This document shows, one piece after another, positions 14,530 through 22,677 of a stretch of DNA of 39,304 nucleotides. This stretch comes from Paenibacillus taihuensis (GTDB taxonomy: Bacteria; Bacillota; Bacilli; Paenibacillales; Paenibacillaceae): contig NZ_QTTN01000053.1 in assembly GCF_003386535.1 (NCBI RefSeq), positions 1 through 39,304 on the forward strand. The letters are read 5' to 3'. A model generated the notes under the pieces. That model was not told the DNA's origin, did no database searches, and was given only the letters and a program-made list of their open reading frames with translations. The position numbers and the translations under genes are program-made. How positions within the stretch are numbered: position 1 is the stretch's first letter; the number at the start of each line of letters is the position of its first letter.

Positions 14530-15681
14530 ATGAAGGATGAATCCAAGGTCATTAAAGAGATGTTCGTCCTAAGAAGCATTGCGTGCTTGGGCATCGTGAC
14601 GTTTAACGCGCTTGATGCGGCATTTACACACTTCAAGCTGTCTGATGCAGCGCGCTTCACGTGGACACCAGCAATCATCGAAACCATTCAGATGCTGCTG
14701 TTATTCTCCACGCCGATGTTTATCTTTATATCGGAGTTTATACTGGCGCGCGCCTACCGGAGCGGGACTCCGTCCGGATTTCTTAGGAAGAGAGCCAAGT
14801 ATATCCTCGTTCCTTACGTTACAATGGCCATCTTGTTCTCCTTCGTGGACTTGATGGTTGAGCATGATAATCCGTCGCTAAAGCTCTATCTCTACGAATT
14901 AGCCAAGAACTTCTTTCTCGCGGACTTTTTCGGCTACTTCCTGCTCGTTGTCTTTCAATTTTACTTGCTGCATTTAGCGTTTGATAAATGGATGGTTCGC
15001 CGGTTTTCCATGAAATCGGTGCTCATTTGCACAATTGGGCTCAATGTTCTCTATCTTGCGGTATTTAATCTGTTTGACCTGGAATCACTGCCGATAGGGA
15101 ACTATTACATTGTAAGCTTTATGAATAAAGTACCAGCCTTCGCATGGGTTGCCTATTTCTCGCTCGCTTTCTATTGCGGAAGATACTATGAAACTTTTGC
15201 CGCGCAGCTAGGAAAACGAATCAAATGGGTGTTCGCGCTTCTCGTTCTAGCGGCAGCAGCCATGGAGGTACTGTACCATACTGGAGTTATTGAAAGGCTT
15301 TATTCCAAACGATTCGATGTTCTGCTATACACGACGGGGATGATCTTTATTCTCCTGCACTTCTCTAGTAAATGGAGCCGGATCCCGACTGTACTAGTGA
15401 AAGTAAGCCAATATTCGTTCGGTATATTCTTGCTGACAAGGTTCTTCTTGTTCGGGGTTAGCCAGTTGTTCCCTGATCAGTATTCATTGCCGCGCCTGCT
15501 CCTGTTTATCGTATTGGCCTGCGCAGTCTCGATTCTCGGCTCCATGGGCATTACGCATGTGCTGAACAAATTCCGCTTCGGACCGTTCATCGCTGGCCGA
15601 ATTGGCATTGGAATTCCGCAGCAGCAGACGAAGCAGAAGGTCGGTAACGAAACCGGGGTTAAACTAAAAGAATACAGTTGA
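14530..15681 (+). CDS. Acyltransferase-3-type membrane protein, key histidine replaced
   Basis: The 383-residue polytopic protein (about ten hydrophobic segments) resembles acyltransferase-3 proteins such as YfiQ and IcaC that acetylate or otherwise acylate surface polysaccharides at the membrane. The N-terminal helix FVLRSIACLGIVTFNALDAA keeps the arginine but has asparagine where the family has the catalytic histidine 11 residues later. YILVPYVTMAILFS and YSFGIFLLTRFFLF match later family segments. The start is ATG 14530, 5 bases after GGGTGA; GTG 14521 is possible. It sits between the epimerase and the Wzz gene and ends near a strong promoter, so it is the last gene of the upstream transcript. 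It may be inactive as an acyltransferase or act in transport. Confidence 0.75.
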   Translation: MKDESKVIKEMFVLRSIACLGIVTFNALDAAFTHFKLSDAARFTWTPAIIETIQMLLLFSTPMFIFISEFILARAYRSGTPSGFLRKRAKYILVPYVTMAILFSFVDLMVEHDNPSLKLYLYELAKNFFLADFFGYFLLVVFQFYLLHLAFDKWMVRRFSMKSVLICTIGLNVLYLAVFNLFDLESLPIGNYYIVSFMNKVPAFAWVAYFSLAFYCGRYYETFAAQLGKRIKWVFALLVLAAAAMEVLYHTGVIERLYSKRFDVLLYTTGMIFILLHFSSKWSRIPTVLVKVSQYSFGIFLLTRFFLFGVSQLFPDQYSLPRLLLFIVLACAVSILGSMGITHVLNKFRFGPFIAGRIGIGIPQQQTKQKVGNETGVKLKEYS

Positions 15682-15706
15682 CAAGTTACAATTTGTAACA
15701 TAAAAT
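15678..15706 (+). promoter_or_regulatory. Main EPS promoter with operator F1 filling the spacer
   Basis: TTGACA (15678-15683), a perfect -35, and TAAAAT (15701-15706) are separated by 17 bases. GTTACAATTTGTAAC (15685-15699), a perfect palindrome, occupies 15 of those 17 bases. The promoter overlaps the end of the acyltransferase gene and points to the Wzz gene. Confidence 0.85.
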
Positions 15707-15717
15707 TTAAATTGTTC

Positions 15718-15732
15718 GATACTGTTTGTAAC
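15718..15732. promoter_or_regulatory. Operator F2 downstream of the main EPS promoter
   Basis: GATACTGTTTGTAAC keeps both GATAC and GTAAC ends but is imperfect inside. It lies just past the expected start of transcription, 33 bases (three helical turns) from F1. Confidence 0.55.
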
Positions 15733-15758
15733 ATATTACGAGTGAGAAGAGGTTCGGA

Positions 15759-16499
15759 ATGGAACTAAAACAAGTTCTAAAAGTGCTTAAATTAAAGCTG
15801 TGGTTCATTGTCGTCTTTGTCCTGATCGGTACATCAGCAGTCGGAGCATTCAGTGTCTATTATATTAAGCCGGTGTATGAAGCGTCAGCCAAGCTCGTGC
15901 TGAAGTCGAATGGTGAAACAGACGGAAGGCTCGTTAACTATGATGCGCTGCTTGCGAACGTCATGCTCATCGAGACGTATCGCGACATTGTAAAGACGCC
16001 AGGGCTGATGGAGAAAGTCGTCCAGGCTCATCCGGAACTAAACCTGACACCAGAGCAGCTGATTCTTAAAGTGAAAGTGAACTCCTCCAACAATCAAATT
16101 ATGTCCGTTAATGTCAGAGATGACTCCTACAACAAAGCTGTACAAATCGCCAACGCTGTTTCCGTCGTCCTGGTTCAAGAAATTCCAAAAATTATGAATA
16201 TCAACAACGTCTCGATTCTGGACGAAGCTGCCTACTTGCCTCAACCGGCTCCAGTCAAACCGAATAACGTTGTTAACATGGCCATTGGATTTGTCCTTTC
16301 ATCGCTAATCGGCTTGTCGTTCGTGCTTCTGAGAGATTTCCTGAACGATAAAGTGAGATCGGAAGAAGCAATTGAGAAGGTGCTTGGCCTGACCGTTCTG
16401 GCCGTCATTCCGAAGATGAAGAAGGAAGAAGTAGCCCAGGTGGTTCGTACTACAGAAGAAAAGGTGGGTGAGCGTTCTTATGTGGCCATTAACCAGTAA
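15759..16499 (+). CDS. Polysaccharide co-polymerase (Wzz / YveK / CapA-type)
   Basis: The 246-residue protein has a membrane helix at residues 14-35 (LWFIVVFVLIGTSAVGAFSV), an extracytoplasmic domain opening VYEASAKLVL, and a second helix at about 175-195 (VVNMAIGFVLSSLIGLSFVL) preceded by the proline-rich YLPQPAPVKP. This is the layout of chain-length determinants that pair with a cytoplasmic tyrosine kinase. The C-terminal tail after the second helix should activate the kinase encoded next, whose start overlaps this gene by 20 bases. AGAGG stands about 8 bases before ATG 15759. It is the first gene behind the strong promoter with operator F1 and corresponds in order to epsA of Bacillus. Confidence 0.9.
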   Translation: MELKQVLKVLKLKLWFIVVFVLIGTSAVGAFSVYYIKPVYEASAKLVLKSNGETDGRLVNYDALLANVMLIETYRDIVKTPGLMEKVVQAHPELNLTPEQLILKVKVNSSNNQIMSVNVRDDSYNKAVQIANAVSVVLVQEIPKIMNINNVSILDEAAYLPQPAPVKPNNVVNMAIGFVLSSLIGLSFVLLRDFLNDKVRSEEAIEKVLGLTVLAVIPKMKKEEVAQVVRTTEEKVGERSYVAINQ

Positions 16500-17130
16500 A
16501 AAGTCGAATAATAACAATTCTTCGCCGATCCTTGAAGCTTGCTGGAAGATCAGAACGAGAGTGGATCACATCATGGCAGACGAATCGTGCAGGATGCTTA
16601 CCGTCACTTCGACTGGGAAAGCGGAAGGAAAGACGACAGTCGCCGTAAACCTGGCTCGTTCCTACGCGCAGAAGAACAAGAAAGTGCTGTTAATTGATGC
16701 GAATCTTAGAAAGCCGGCTCTACATAAAGTGTTCGGCCTCTCGAATAGCAACGGGTTAACGAATATTTTGCGGGATCGGTTTGAGAAGAGCGAGATTATT
16801 CGCTATACCATGATTCCAAATTTGTTTCTAATTTCTTCAGGCCCGAATGTCGTCGATCCGATTGAGCTGCTGACTTCTAACCAGATCGCAAACCTTCTTG
16901 AGAAGCTTAAAGAAGAGTACGATGTCATTATCGTGGATACACCGCCAGCAATGGAATGGTCCGATGCCCAAATCGTTGCTTCTATGAGCGATGGCGCACT
17001 GCTAGTCATTAAAGATGACAAGGTGAGGATGGACCAGGCATTGAAGCTCAAGGTAATGATGGAGCAGGTCAATGCCCGAATTGTTGGAGCCGTACTCAAC
17101 AATGTCAGCCGTCGCAGGCTAGCGAATTAA
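16480..17130 (+). CDS. CpsD/CapB/EpsB-type tyrosine kinase
   Basis: The 216-residue cytoplasmic ATPase has the Walker A motif STGKAEGKTT, the Walker A' motif VLLIDANLRKP and the Walker B VIIVDTPP, the three hallmarks of bacterial BY-kinases. It would work with the Wzz protein in front of it to control polymerisation and export. The usual C-terminal cluster of tyrosines, the autophosphorylation site, is not present: the protein ends NNVSRRRLAN. ATG 16480 follows GGTGAG by 8 bases; GTG 16468 is possible. The 200-base gap to the next gene holds operator G and a structured RNA, which is the same place where the eps operon of B. subtilis carries its EAR element. Confidence 0.88.
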   Translation: MWPLTSKKSNNNNSSPILEACWKIRTRVDHIMADESCRMLTVTSTGKAEGKTTVAVNLARSYAQKNKKVLLIDANLRKPALHKVFGLSNSNGLTNILRDRFEKSEIIRYTMIPNLFLISSGPNVVDPIELLTSNQIANLLEKLKEEYDVIIVDTPPAMEWSDAQIVASMSDGALLVIKDDKVRMDQALKLKVMMEQVNARIVGAVLNNVSRRRLAN

Positions 17131-17152
17131 GGGAAATCTGTTTGGATACAAT

Positions 17153-17167
17153 GATACAAAATGTAAC
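17153..17167. promoter_or_regulatory. Operator G before the structured leader
   Basis: GATACAAAATGTAAC has both conserved ends; another half site, GGATACAA, begins 8 bases upstream. A TAAAAT follows at 17172-17177 but without a clear -35. Confidence 0.5.
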
Positions 17168-17182
17168 TTAATAAAATGAAAT

Positions 17183-17303
17183 GTCTCAGGGTAATGCCTA
17201 CTGCACCCTTATCACTGTAGGCACTCGACCACGCTGTGGGAACAAAAGCCTTAGACGTTGATCGTCAAGGGTGTGGTAAGAGGACATATAGTCAATGCTA
17301 TCC
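17183..17303 (+). ncRNA. Structured leader with pseudoknot, candidate EAR-like antitermination RNA
   Basis: AGGGT (17188-17192) can pair with ACCCT (17205-17209), and TGCCTAC (17195-17201) with GTAGGCA (17217-17223), giving an H-type pseudoknot. Next, ACCAC (17228-17232) pairs with GTGGT (17273-17277), enclosing a hairpin formed by CCTT-A-GACG (17249-17257) and CGTC-AAGG (17263-17270). A small hairpin with ATAG/CTAT closes the region at 17288-17301. The element lies between the tyrosine-kinase and flippase genes of a long EPS operon, as EAR (epsC RNA) does between epsB and epsC in Bacillales, where it is known to make RNA polymerase ignore terminators. Whether the sequence fits the EAR consensus was not tested. 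Confidence 0.6.
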
Positions 17304-17328
17304 ACAATTAAACATTGAGGAAAACCAT

Positions 17329-18639
17329 ATGAAAATCATCAGCAGTCGAACAGCTCCCCTATTACAGGGGTGGATGAGCAATAAGTTTATCCGCAACGTA
17401 TCTGTGGTCATGTCTGGTACGGCAATTGCTCAGGTCATAGCGATGATCATCGTACCTATATTAAGCCGAATCTATCAGCCTGAACAGCTTGGTGTGTTCT
17501 CGCTCTATTTATCAATTGTCACGATCTTCTCTGTGGTCTCGGCATTTCGGTATGAGATCGCAATTGTGCTGCCTAAAGAAGAGGATGAAGCGACACGGAT
17601 TTCCATACTGTCCTGCATCATTATTGGTCTGCTTAGCCTTACTCTAGCATTCGTAAGTCTCTTTTTTGGTGATTCCATTACGGCTATGCTCGGTTCTCCA
17701 GAACTGAAGCCGTGGTTGATTTGGGTACCGGTCAGTGTCTGTGCGACAGGCTTGTATCAGGTTCTCAACAATTGGAGTACGAGACAGAAGCAGTATAAGC
17801 GGATGTCGATGTCGCTTGTTGGACGCTCAAGCAGCATCGCTACAACACAAATCGCGGCCGGAGCAGCAGGGCTTGCATCCTCGGGGCTCATTGGTGGTCA
17901 GATTGCCGGCCAATTAATTGCGACCGTGCTCTGGATAGTCCGGACATGGAGAGAAAGCTCGAACCTCTTCATTAAGAGTTTCAGCATAGAGAAGCTGAAG
18001 CAAACAGCTAGAAAGTATTCCGAGTTTCCATTTTACAGCACGCCTCAAACACTCGTTAACTCCCTGTCACAGAATTTACCGATCTTCATGCTTAGTTATT
18101 TCTACGGATCGGCGGTTATTGGCCTGTACTCGCTTGGACTTCGGCTCATTCAGTTCCCGGTAACACTTGTCGCACAATCGGTGAGACAGGTGCTGCTGCA
18201 GCGGATTAGCGAGGCGAAGCAAGGCGAAATCGACATGCGTCAAATGTTCATCAAGTTTACGATTACGCTTGCCTTAATTGCCTTATTACCTTCTCTGTTC
18301 ATCATCTTCTTCGGTCCCCAATTATTCAAAATTGTGCTTGGCGCTCAGTGGATGGAGGCCGGTGTCTATGCGAGCTGGATGGTAATCTGGATGTTTCTAT
18401 CCTTTATTAGCGCGCCAGCATTAGTACTCATGACCGTATTCGGCTTGCAAAGAAGGCTGCTAATCTATGAAACTCTTCTCCTGGCAGCTCGGTTTGGGGC
18501 TCTGTTCGTAGGCGGCACCTATTTCTCAGTTGTAAAATGTATTGCCATGTTTACTTTAGTAGGTGTCGTATTCAATGTGTATCTGATCGCATCGATGCTT
18601 AAGGGCAGTAAAGAAAGAGTGAAAAAATACGGAGGCTAA
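17329..18639 (+). CDS. Lipid-linked oligosaccharide flippase (Wzx)
   Basis: The 436-residue protein has about twelve to fourteen membrane helices and the MATE/MVF-like pattern of polysaccharide flippases: MSGTAIAQVIAMIIVPILSR in the first helix, YQPEQLGVFSLYLSIVTIFS, and a later KYSEFPFYSTPQTLVNSLSQ. It would move undecaprenyl-PP-linked repeat units from the inner to the outer face of the membrane. I start at ATG 17329, 8-9 bases after GAGG; the frame is open up to GTG 17236 but that stretch lies inside the structured leader RNA. The O-antigen polymerase gene follows after two bases, so they are translated from the same message. Confidence 0.9.
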   Translation: MKIISSRTAPLLQGWMSNKFIRNVSVVMSGTAIAQVIAMIIVPILSRIYQPEQLGVFSLYLSIVTIFSVVSAFRYEIAIVLPKEEDEATRISILSCIIIGLLSLTLAFVSLFFGDSITAMLGSPELKPWLIWVPVSVCATGLYQVLNNWSTRQKQYKRMSMSLVGRSSSIATTQIAAGAAGLASSGLIGGQIAGQLIATVLWIVRTWRESSNLFIKSFSIEKLKQTARKYSEFPFYSTPQTLVNSLSQNLPIFMLSYFYGSAVIGLYSLGLRLIQFPVTLVAQSVRQVLLQRISEAKQGEIDMRQMFIKFTITLALIALLPSLFIIFFGPQLFKIVLGAQWMEAGVYASWMVIWMFLSFISAPALVLMTVFGLQRRLLIYETLLLAARFGALFVGGTYFSVVKCIAMFTLVGVVFNVYLIASMLKGSKERVKKYGG

Positions 18640-18641
18640 TC

Positions 18642-19895
18642 ATGACCAATACCATGGCGGCTGGCAAACGTTTAGTATTAACCGATATTTGTTTAGCAGT
18701 ATTCGTATTTACGATTATTTTGTTCTCGTTCAACCCTTCGTTGTCCTGGATTCCGCAGGGCTGTGCCTGCATGGTTGTCGGCTCCTTCATTTTCGAAGTT
18801 ACACGTGTTGAGGGATTTAAATTTGTTATGCCTCTTCCATTAATATGTTACTTCTGTTTCATCATTTATGTCTCCTTAAGCCTGATATGGACCGACCAGA
18901 GCGTCGATATGATGTTCACGCTCATCCAACTATTCTTTATTTCCTTCATTATGGTGAATATCGTCAATTACCAAGGCCACTTCCGTTCGATCACAATTGG
19001 GTTCTTGGCTGCTTTAATTGTGGCAACAATCGATTTGTGGGGTCAAATGGGCAGCCTTGTGAATACAAACGAAGCGCTTCGCGTGACGTCGTTTCTAGGG
19101 AATCCCAACACCTTTGCAATTGCTTTAACCATCGGTATGCTCCTCGCCATGGAGACCCTCATCAAGAAACCAACAACCAGCGGTCGCTCGCTTGGCCGGT
19201 TCATTTTGAAGGCTGCCTGCGTACTTCTACTGCTTCTCTTCTCCTATGAAATTGTCTTCTTAACAGGCTCTCGCAAAGCAATGCTGACCGTATTCATGCT
19301 AGGTTTCATGATTCTCTTTAGATATTTCTTGAAGGTTAAGTTTCTGCAGAAAATTATCATTATCCTCATTGGAACCGGCATACTGACGGAGCTGTTCTTC
19401 CTGTTGAAGGAGTCTGTGTTCTTTAAGCGCCTTAGCAATATCTTCGAACTGCTTCAAGGGAAGAGCGTCAATGACGGCAGCCTATCGGAGCGTTCGAACA
19501 TGATGGGGGATGCTTTGAAGCTATGGGAGGCGAAGCCGATTACCGGCTGGGGTACGGATCAATTCAGATATCTCACAGACTATCAAACCTACTCGCATAA
19601 CAACTTCCTTGAGCTGCTTAGCAACAATGGACTGATCGGTTTAATCCTCTATTACTCGATCTTTATCTTCATGCTGATCGTTGCCTTTAAGCAGCTAGTG
19701 AGCCGTAAAGAAGCCGAGAGCCATATTGGGTTCTTCAGTGTAGCGACGCTGCTCATCTTCATCTTCTGGGATATCGCGCACGTCTCGTATTACAGCAAAT
19801 TCCACTGGGTGATGCTCTCCATCATCATGGGCATTACCTATTATCTGAAGACCAAGGCACAAGCCGGACCGCCTGAAGCGGTCGTTCATACCTAA
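18642..19895 (+). CDS. O-antigen ligase/polymerase family protein (Wzy)
   Basis: The 417-residue protein has ten or more membrane helices and the Wzy_C pattern: FLGNPNTFAIALTIGML, then FLTGSRKAMLTVFMLG and, after a large outside loop, the conserved TYSHNNFLELLSNNGLIGL. In a Wzx/Wzy system it links repeat units into polymer on the outer face of the membrane, with length set by the Wzz protein. GGAGG lies just before ATG 18642. Gene order directly after the flippase, and before the glycosyltransferases, supports a polymerase role rather than a ligase, since a Gram-positive cell has no lipid A core. Confidence 0.9.
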   Translation: MTNTMAAGKRLVLTDICLAVFVFTIILFSFNPSLSWIPQGCACMVVGSFIFEVTRVEGFKFVMPLPLICYFCFIIYVSLSLIWTDQSVDMMFTLIQLFFISFIMVNIVNYQGHFRSITIGFLAALIVATIDLWGQMGSLVNTNEALRVTSFLGNPNTFAIALTIGMLLAMETLIKKPTTSGRSLGRFILKAACVLLLLLFSYEIVFLTGSRKAMLTVFMLGFMILFRYFLKVKFLQKIIIILIGTGILTELFFLLKESVFFKRLSNIFELLQGKSVNDGSLSERSNMMGDALKLWEAKPITGWGTDQFRYLTDYQTYSHNNFLELLSNNGLIGLILYYSIFIFMLIVAFKQLVSRKEAESHIGFFSVATLLIFIFWDIAHVSYYSKFHWVMLSIIMGITYYLKTKAQAGPPEAVVHT

Positions 19896-19913
19896 GCAGG
19901 AGGGAGTTCGAAG

Positions 19914-21005
19914 ATGAGAACGAAGCTTATGCTGCTTACTCCGAGTCTGCAAGGAGGTGGGGCGGAGCGGGTCATGGTCAACCTTCTCAAGCACTTTGAC
20001 AGGGAACGAATAGAGCCTGTCTTTATGACGCCTAATTTCTCAGGTCCGTATACGAAGCTTCTTCCGAAGGATGTCGAGGTCATCGATCTTGGCATAACAA
20101 GGGTGCGTTACATGCTGCCTAAGCTGTTGAAGGAAGTGAACAAAGCGAAGCCGGATGTCATTCTGTCTACGCTTGAGCAATTGAATTTGGCTTTGCTGCT
20201 GGCGAAGCCTTTCATTCGCAGGCAGACCAAGCTGGTCATTAGAGAAGCGAATTTGCCCTCCAAGACGCTCCACGCCTACAGCTCTTATCGCAAATGGATC
20301 TACCATACGATGTACAGAAGGCTGTACTCGCAGGCGGATCGTATTATCGCGCAATCGGATATGATGCGCAGCGAGTTGTTGGCATTTACCGGCGTGCAGG
20401 AAAGCCGAGTCAAGACCATCAACAATCCGATCGATATCGATGCCATCTCACAGCTCACTCGCGGACCCAATCCTTTCCTAGGGACGAGCGGAAAGAACAT
20501 TGTCTCTGTTGGCAGACTGGAGTATCAAAAAGGATACGACTTGCTGATTCAAGCCTTTAAGCTCGTCACGCTCCAACATCCGAACTCCAACTTGTATCTA
20601 CTGGGGGAAGGGAGTCTGCGATCCGAGCTTGCACAGCTGGCGGAGTCCCTGGGTATTGCGCGGAACGTGCATTTTGCGGGATTTACGGAAAATCCTTACC
20701 TGTATATGAAACATGCGGATCTCTTCGTCTTGTCATCCCGATACGAGGGCTTCCCGAATGTTGTGCTTGAAGCACTGGCCTGCAGCGCCAAGATCGTTTC
20801 GGTAGATTGCGAGAGCGGGCCGCGAGATATATTGAGCCGACTGGAGTACGGGCTGCTTGTACCACGGGAGAATATATCAGCTCTAGCAGAAGGTATGCTG
20901 AGGGGATTACAGGACGAGCAAATTGGAAGTAATGGTTTTGTTCGTGCGATGGACTATGATTGCCGCAAAATCACAGAGCTATATGAAAAAGTTTTGATTA
21001 GCTGA
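19914..21005 (+). CDS. GT4-family glycosyltransferase
   Basis: The 363-residue protein has the GT-B fold signs of family 4: the N-terminal glycine loop in TPSLQGGGAERVMVNLLKHF, the nucleotide-sugar domain start SVGRLEYQKGYDLLIQAF, and the E-x7-E motif in SSRYEGFPNVVLEALACSA. The phrase CESGPRDIL afterwards is like that of GalNAc-alpha-GalNAc-type transferases, but the donor sugar cannot be assigned. It would add one sugar to the lipid-linked repeat unit on the cytoplasmic side of the membrane. GGAGGG precedes ATG 19914. It lies 18 bases after the polymerase gene. Confidence 0.9.
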   Translation: MRTKLMLLTPSLQGGGAERVMVNLLKHFDRERIEPVFMTPNFSGPYTKLLPKDVEVIDLGITRVRYMLPKLLKEVNKAKPDVILSTLEQLNLALLLAKPFIRRQTKLVIREANLPSKTLHAYSSYRKWIYHTMYRRLYSQADRIIAQSDMMRSELLAFTGVQESRVKTINNPIDIDAISQLTRGPNPFLGTSGKNIVSVGRLEYQKGYDLLIQAFKLVTLQHPNSNLYLLGEGSLRSELAQLAESLGIARNVHFAGFTENPYLYMKHADLFVLSSRYEGFPNVVLEALACSAKIVSVDCESGPRDILSRLEYGLLVPRENISALAEGMLRGLQDEQIGSNGFVRAMDYDCRKITELYEKVLIS

Positions 21006-21020
21006 TGAGGTGAGTGAGTG

Positions 21021-21689
21021 ATGATGACGGAAGAAGCCATTCGAAATTCTTATCAACAAGATGCTGCCGAGCCCCTTTACTCCATCTTGCGCGCAGAAAA
21101 CAAGCGAGGTGTATATGTCCAGTACGTCAAACGAAGCATGGACCTGCTTCTCTCGGTTATTGGGCTTATCGCAGCGGCACCGATTATAGCCGTCTTTGCG
21201 GCTGCCATTATTTTGGAGTCTCCGGGCTCTGCTTTCTACATACAGGAACGTGTCGGCTTAATGGGGAGAAGCTTCAAGGTAATTAAGCTCCGCTCCATGG
21301 TCAAGAACGCGGAAGCAAACGGCTTTCAATGGGCAACTAAGAACGATTCCAGAGTGACGCGAGTAGGGGCTTTCATACGCAAAACGCGAATAGACGAGCT
21401 TCCTCAATTACTGAACGTCATCAAAGGTGAAATGAGCATCGTCGGACCTAGGCCGGAGAGATCGTATTTCACATATCAATTTAACAGTGAAATCCCCGGT
21501 TTTGTGAACAGACTTGTCGTCAAACCAGGATTAACAGGCTGGGCGCAGGTAAATGGAGGCTACGATATTACACCTAAGCAGAAGCTGGAGCTGGATATGC
21601 ACTACATTCAGAAGTTATCTATTTGGTTCGATCTCCTAATCCTGACAAAGACTGTGCGTGTTATCTTCACTGGTGAAGGGGCTAGATAA
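21021..21689 (+). CDS. Undecaprenyl-phosphate sugar phosphotransferase (initiating enzyme)
   Basis: The 222-residue protein belongs to the short (EpsL-, WcaJ-C-terminal-like) monotopic phosphoglycosyl transferases, which put the first sugar-phosphate on undecaprenyl phosphate. It has one membrane hairpin (LLLSVIGLIAAAPIIAVFAA, residues about 41-62), then FYIQERVGLMGRSFKVIKLR and the conserved DELPQLLNVIKGEMSIVGPR, with GLTGWAQVNG later. The length is that of the catalytic domain alone. ATG 21021 follows GAGGTGA by 7 bases; GTG 21018 and ATG 21024 are options. Presence of this enzyme, Wzx and Wzy in one operon makes the pathway complete. Confidence 0.93.
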   Translation: MMTEEAIRNSYQQDAAEPLYSILRAENKRGVYVQYVKRSMDLLLSVIGLIAAAPIIAVFAAAIILESPGSAFYIQERVGLMGRSFKVIKLRSMVKNAEANGFQWATKNDSRVTRVGAFIRKTRIDELPQLLNVIKGEMSIVGPRPERSYFTYQFNSEIPGFVNRLVVKPGLTGWAQVNGGYDITPKQKLELDMHYIQKLSIWFDLLILTKTVRVIFTGEGAR

Positions 21690-21717
21690 GCCAAACTGAG
21701 GACAGCGGGGAGAGGGA

Positions 21718-22677
21718 ATGAAGAGGAGAACGGTCTATATCAGCGGTTTAATCATCGCCAGTGCGTGTGCGGTCGCATATTACAGGTTTCCTGTCCATTC
21801 CCCTGATCATACGCCTGTCACGTCCGTTGCGAAGGTGGCTATCGCACAGGAAACAGCGAATTCAGCACAATTAAGTGACACCGATATACAGCAAGCGATT
21901 GATCAGACGGCAGCAAAAGGGGGAGGTGATTTATCAATCCCAGCGGGCAAGTATTACTTGCGGAAGACAATCATCGTGAAGCCTTCCGTTACGCTTCGGC
22001 TCAACTCAGGCACGATGCTTATTCCGGTGAAGAATGTGAATGTCATTGAGCTGCTCCGGAATTCAGCGGTAAACGGCGGCATTATCTATACCTATGATTT
22101 CAAAGGGTATAGCAAGTCTGCCATCTATCTTGACGGTGCAGAGCAATTCTCAGGCACTTTGAAGACGGCTCGTATATCGGATATGAAGATCGTTGGCCGT
22201 CCGGGTTACGGAAACGGCATATTCTTTCATGCCGAGAAGGGCTCGGATCATGTGAGCTGGGTGGATGCGAACAGCCTGAATATTACCGGCTTTGAGAAGG
22301 CGATTTATTTCCGAACAGAGCCAGTGCAAGAGCCGGATAAGATCTGGATCAACGGTAACAACTTCTCGCAAATTTTCATTAAAGATGCCAATTACGGTAT
22401 TTATCTCGACGGACATCAGGATTTACCCTATGAAATCTCGGGAAACAACTTCACGGGGGTACAAATCCAGACGAGTGAAATAACGAAGCAGGCAGTTTAT
22501 GTAAAAGGGACTAAAAACTACATCCAGGTGATGATCTGGGATTACCACTTAGGAGCGGAGGCGGTACACTTTGATGAAGATTCCCTTCGCAATCAGATTC
22601 AATCTAATGTCTCGGTTAACGATGAGGCGTACATCGATAAAGGAAAAGATAACTTGTCCGTATCAGCTGAGGAATGA
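21718..22677 (+). CDS. Membrane-anchored right-handed beta-helix protein
   Basis: The 319-residue protein starts with a signal anchor (residues 5-22, TVYISGLIIASACAVAYY) and so should face outward. The rest looks like a pectate-lyase/C5-epimerase-type beta-helix: DIQQAIDQTAAKGGGDLSIP then GKYYLRKTIIVKPSVTLRLN, GYGNGIFFHAE, INGNNFSQIFIKDANYGIYL and ISGNNFTGVQIQ, each turn with an asparagine-rich strand. Catalytic residues cannot be named. Position inside the EPS operon, and uronic acids predicted from ugd and the epimerase, suggest it cuts or epimerises the polymer made here. It shares the fold, but not the tail-fibre repeats, with the protein at 6569-9139. It overlaps the next gene by four bases (ATGA). 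Confidence 0.75.
   Translation: MKRRTVYISGLIIASACAVAYYRFPVHSPDHTPVTSVAKVAIAQETANSAQLSDTDIQQAIDQTAAKGGGDLSIPAGKYYLRKTIIVKPSVTLRLNSGTMLIPVKNVNVIELLRNSAVNGGIIYTYDFKGYSKSAIYLDGAEQFSGTLKTARISDMKIVGRPGYGNGIFFHAEKGSDHVSWVDANSLNITGFEKAIYFRTEPVQEPDKIWINGNNFSQIFIKDANYGIYLDGHQDLPYEISGNNFTGVQIQTSEITKQAVYVKGTKNYIQVMIWDYHLGAEAVHFDEDSLRNQIQSNVSVNDEAYIDKGKDNLSVSAEE

Noticed and set aside
17236-17328. N-terminal extension of the flippase to GTG 17236
   Set aside because: The stretch lies inside the structured leader RNA and has no ribosome site; ATG 17329 has GAGG at good distance.
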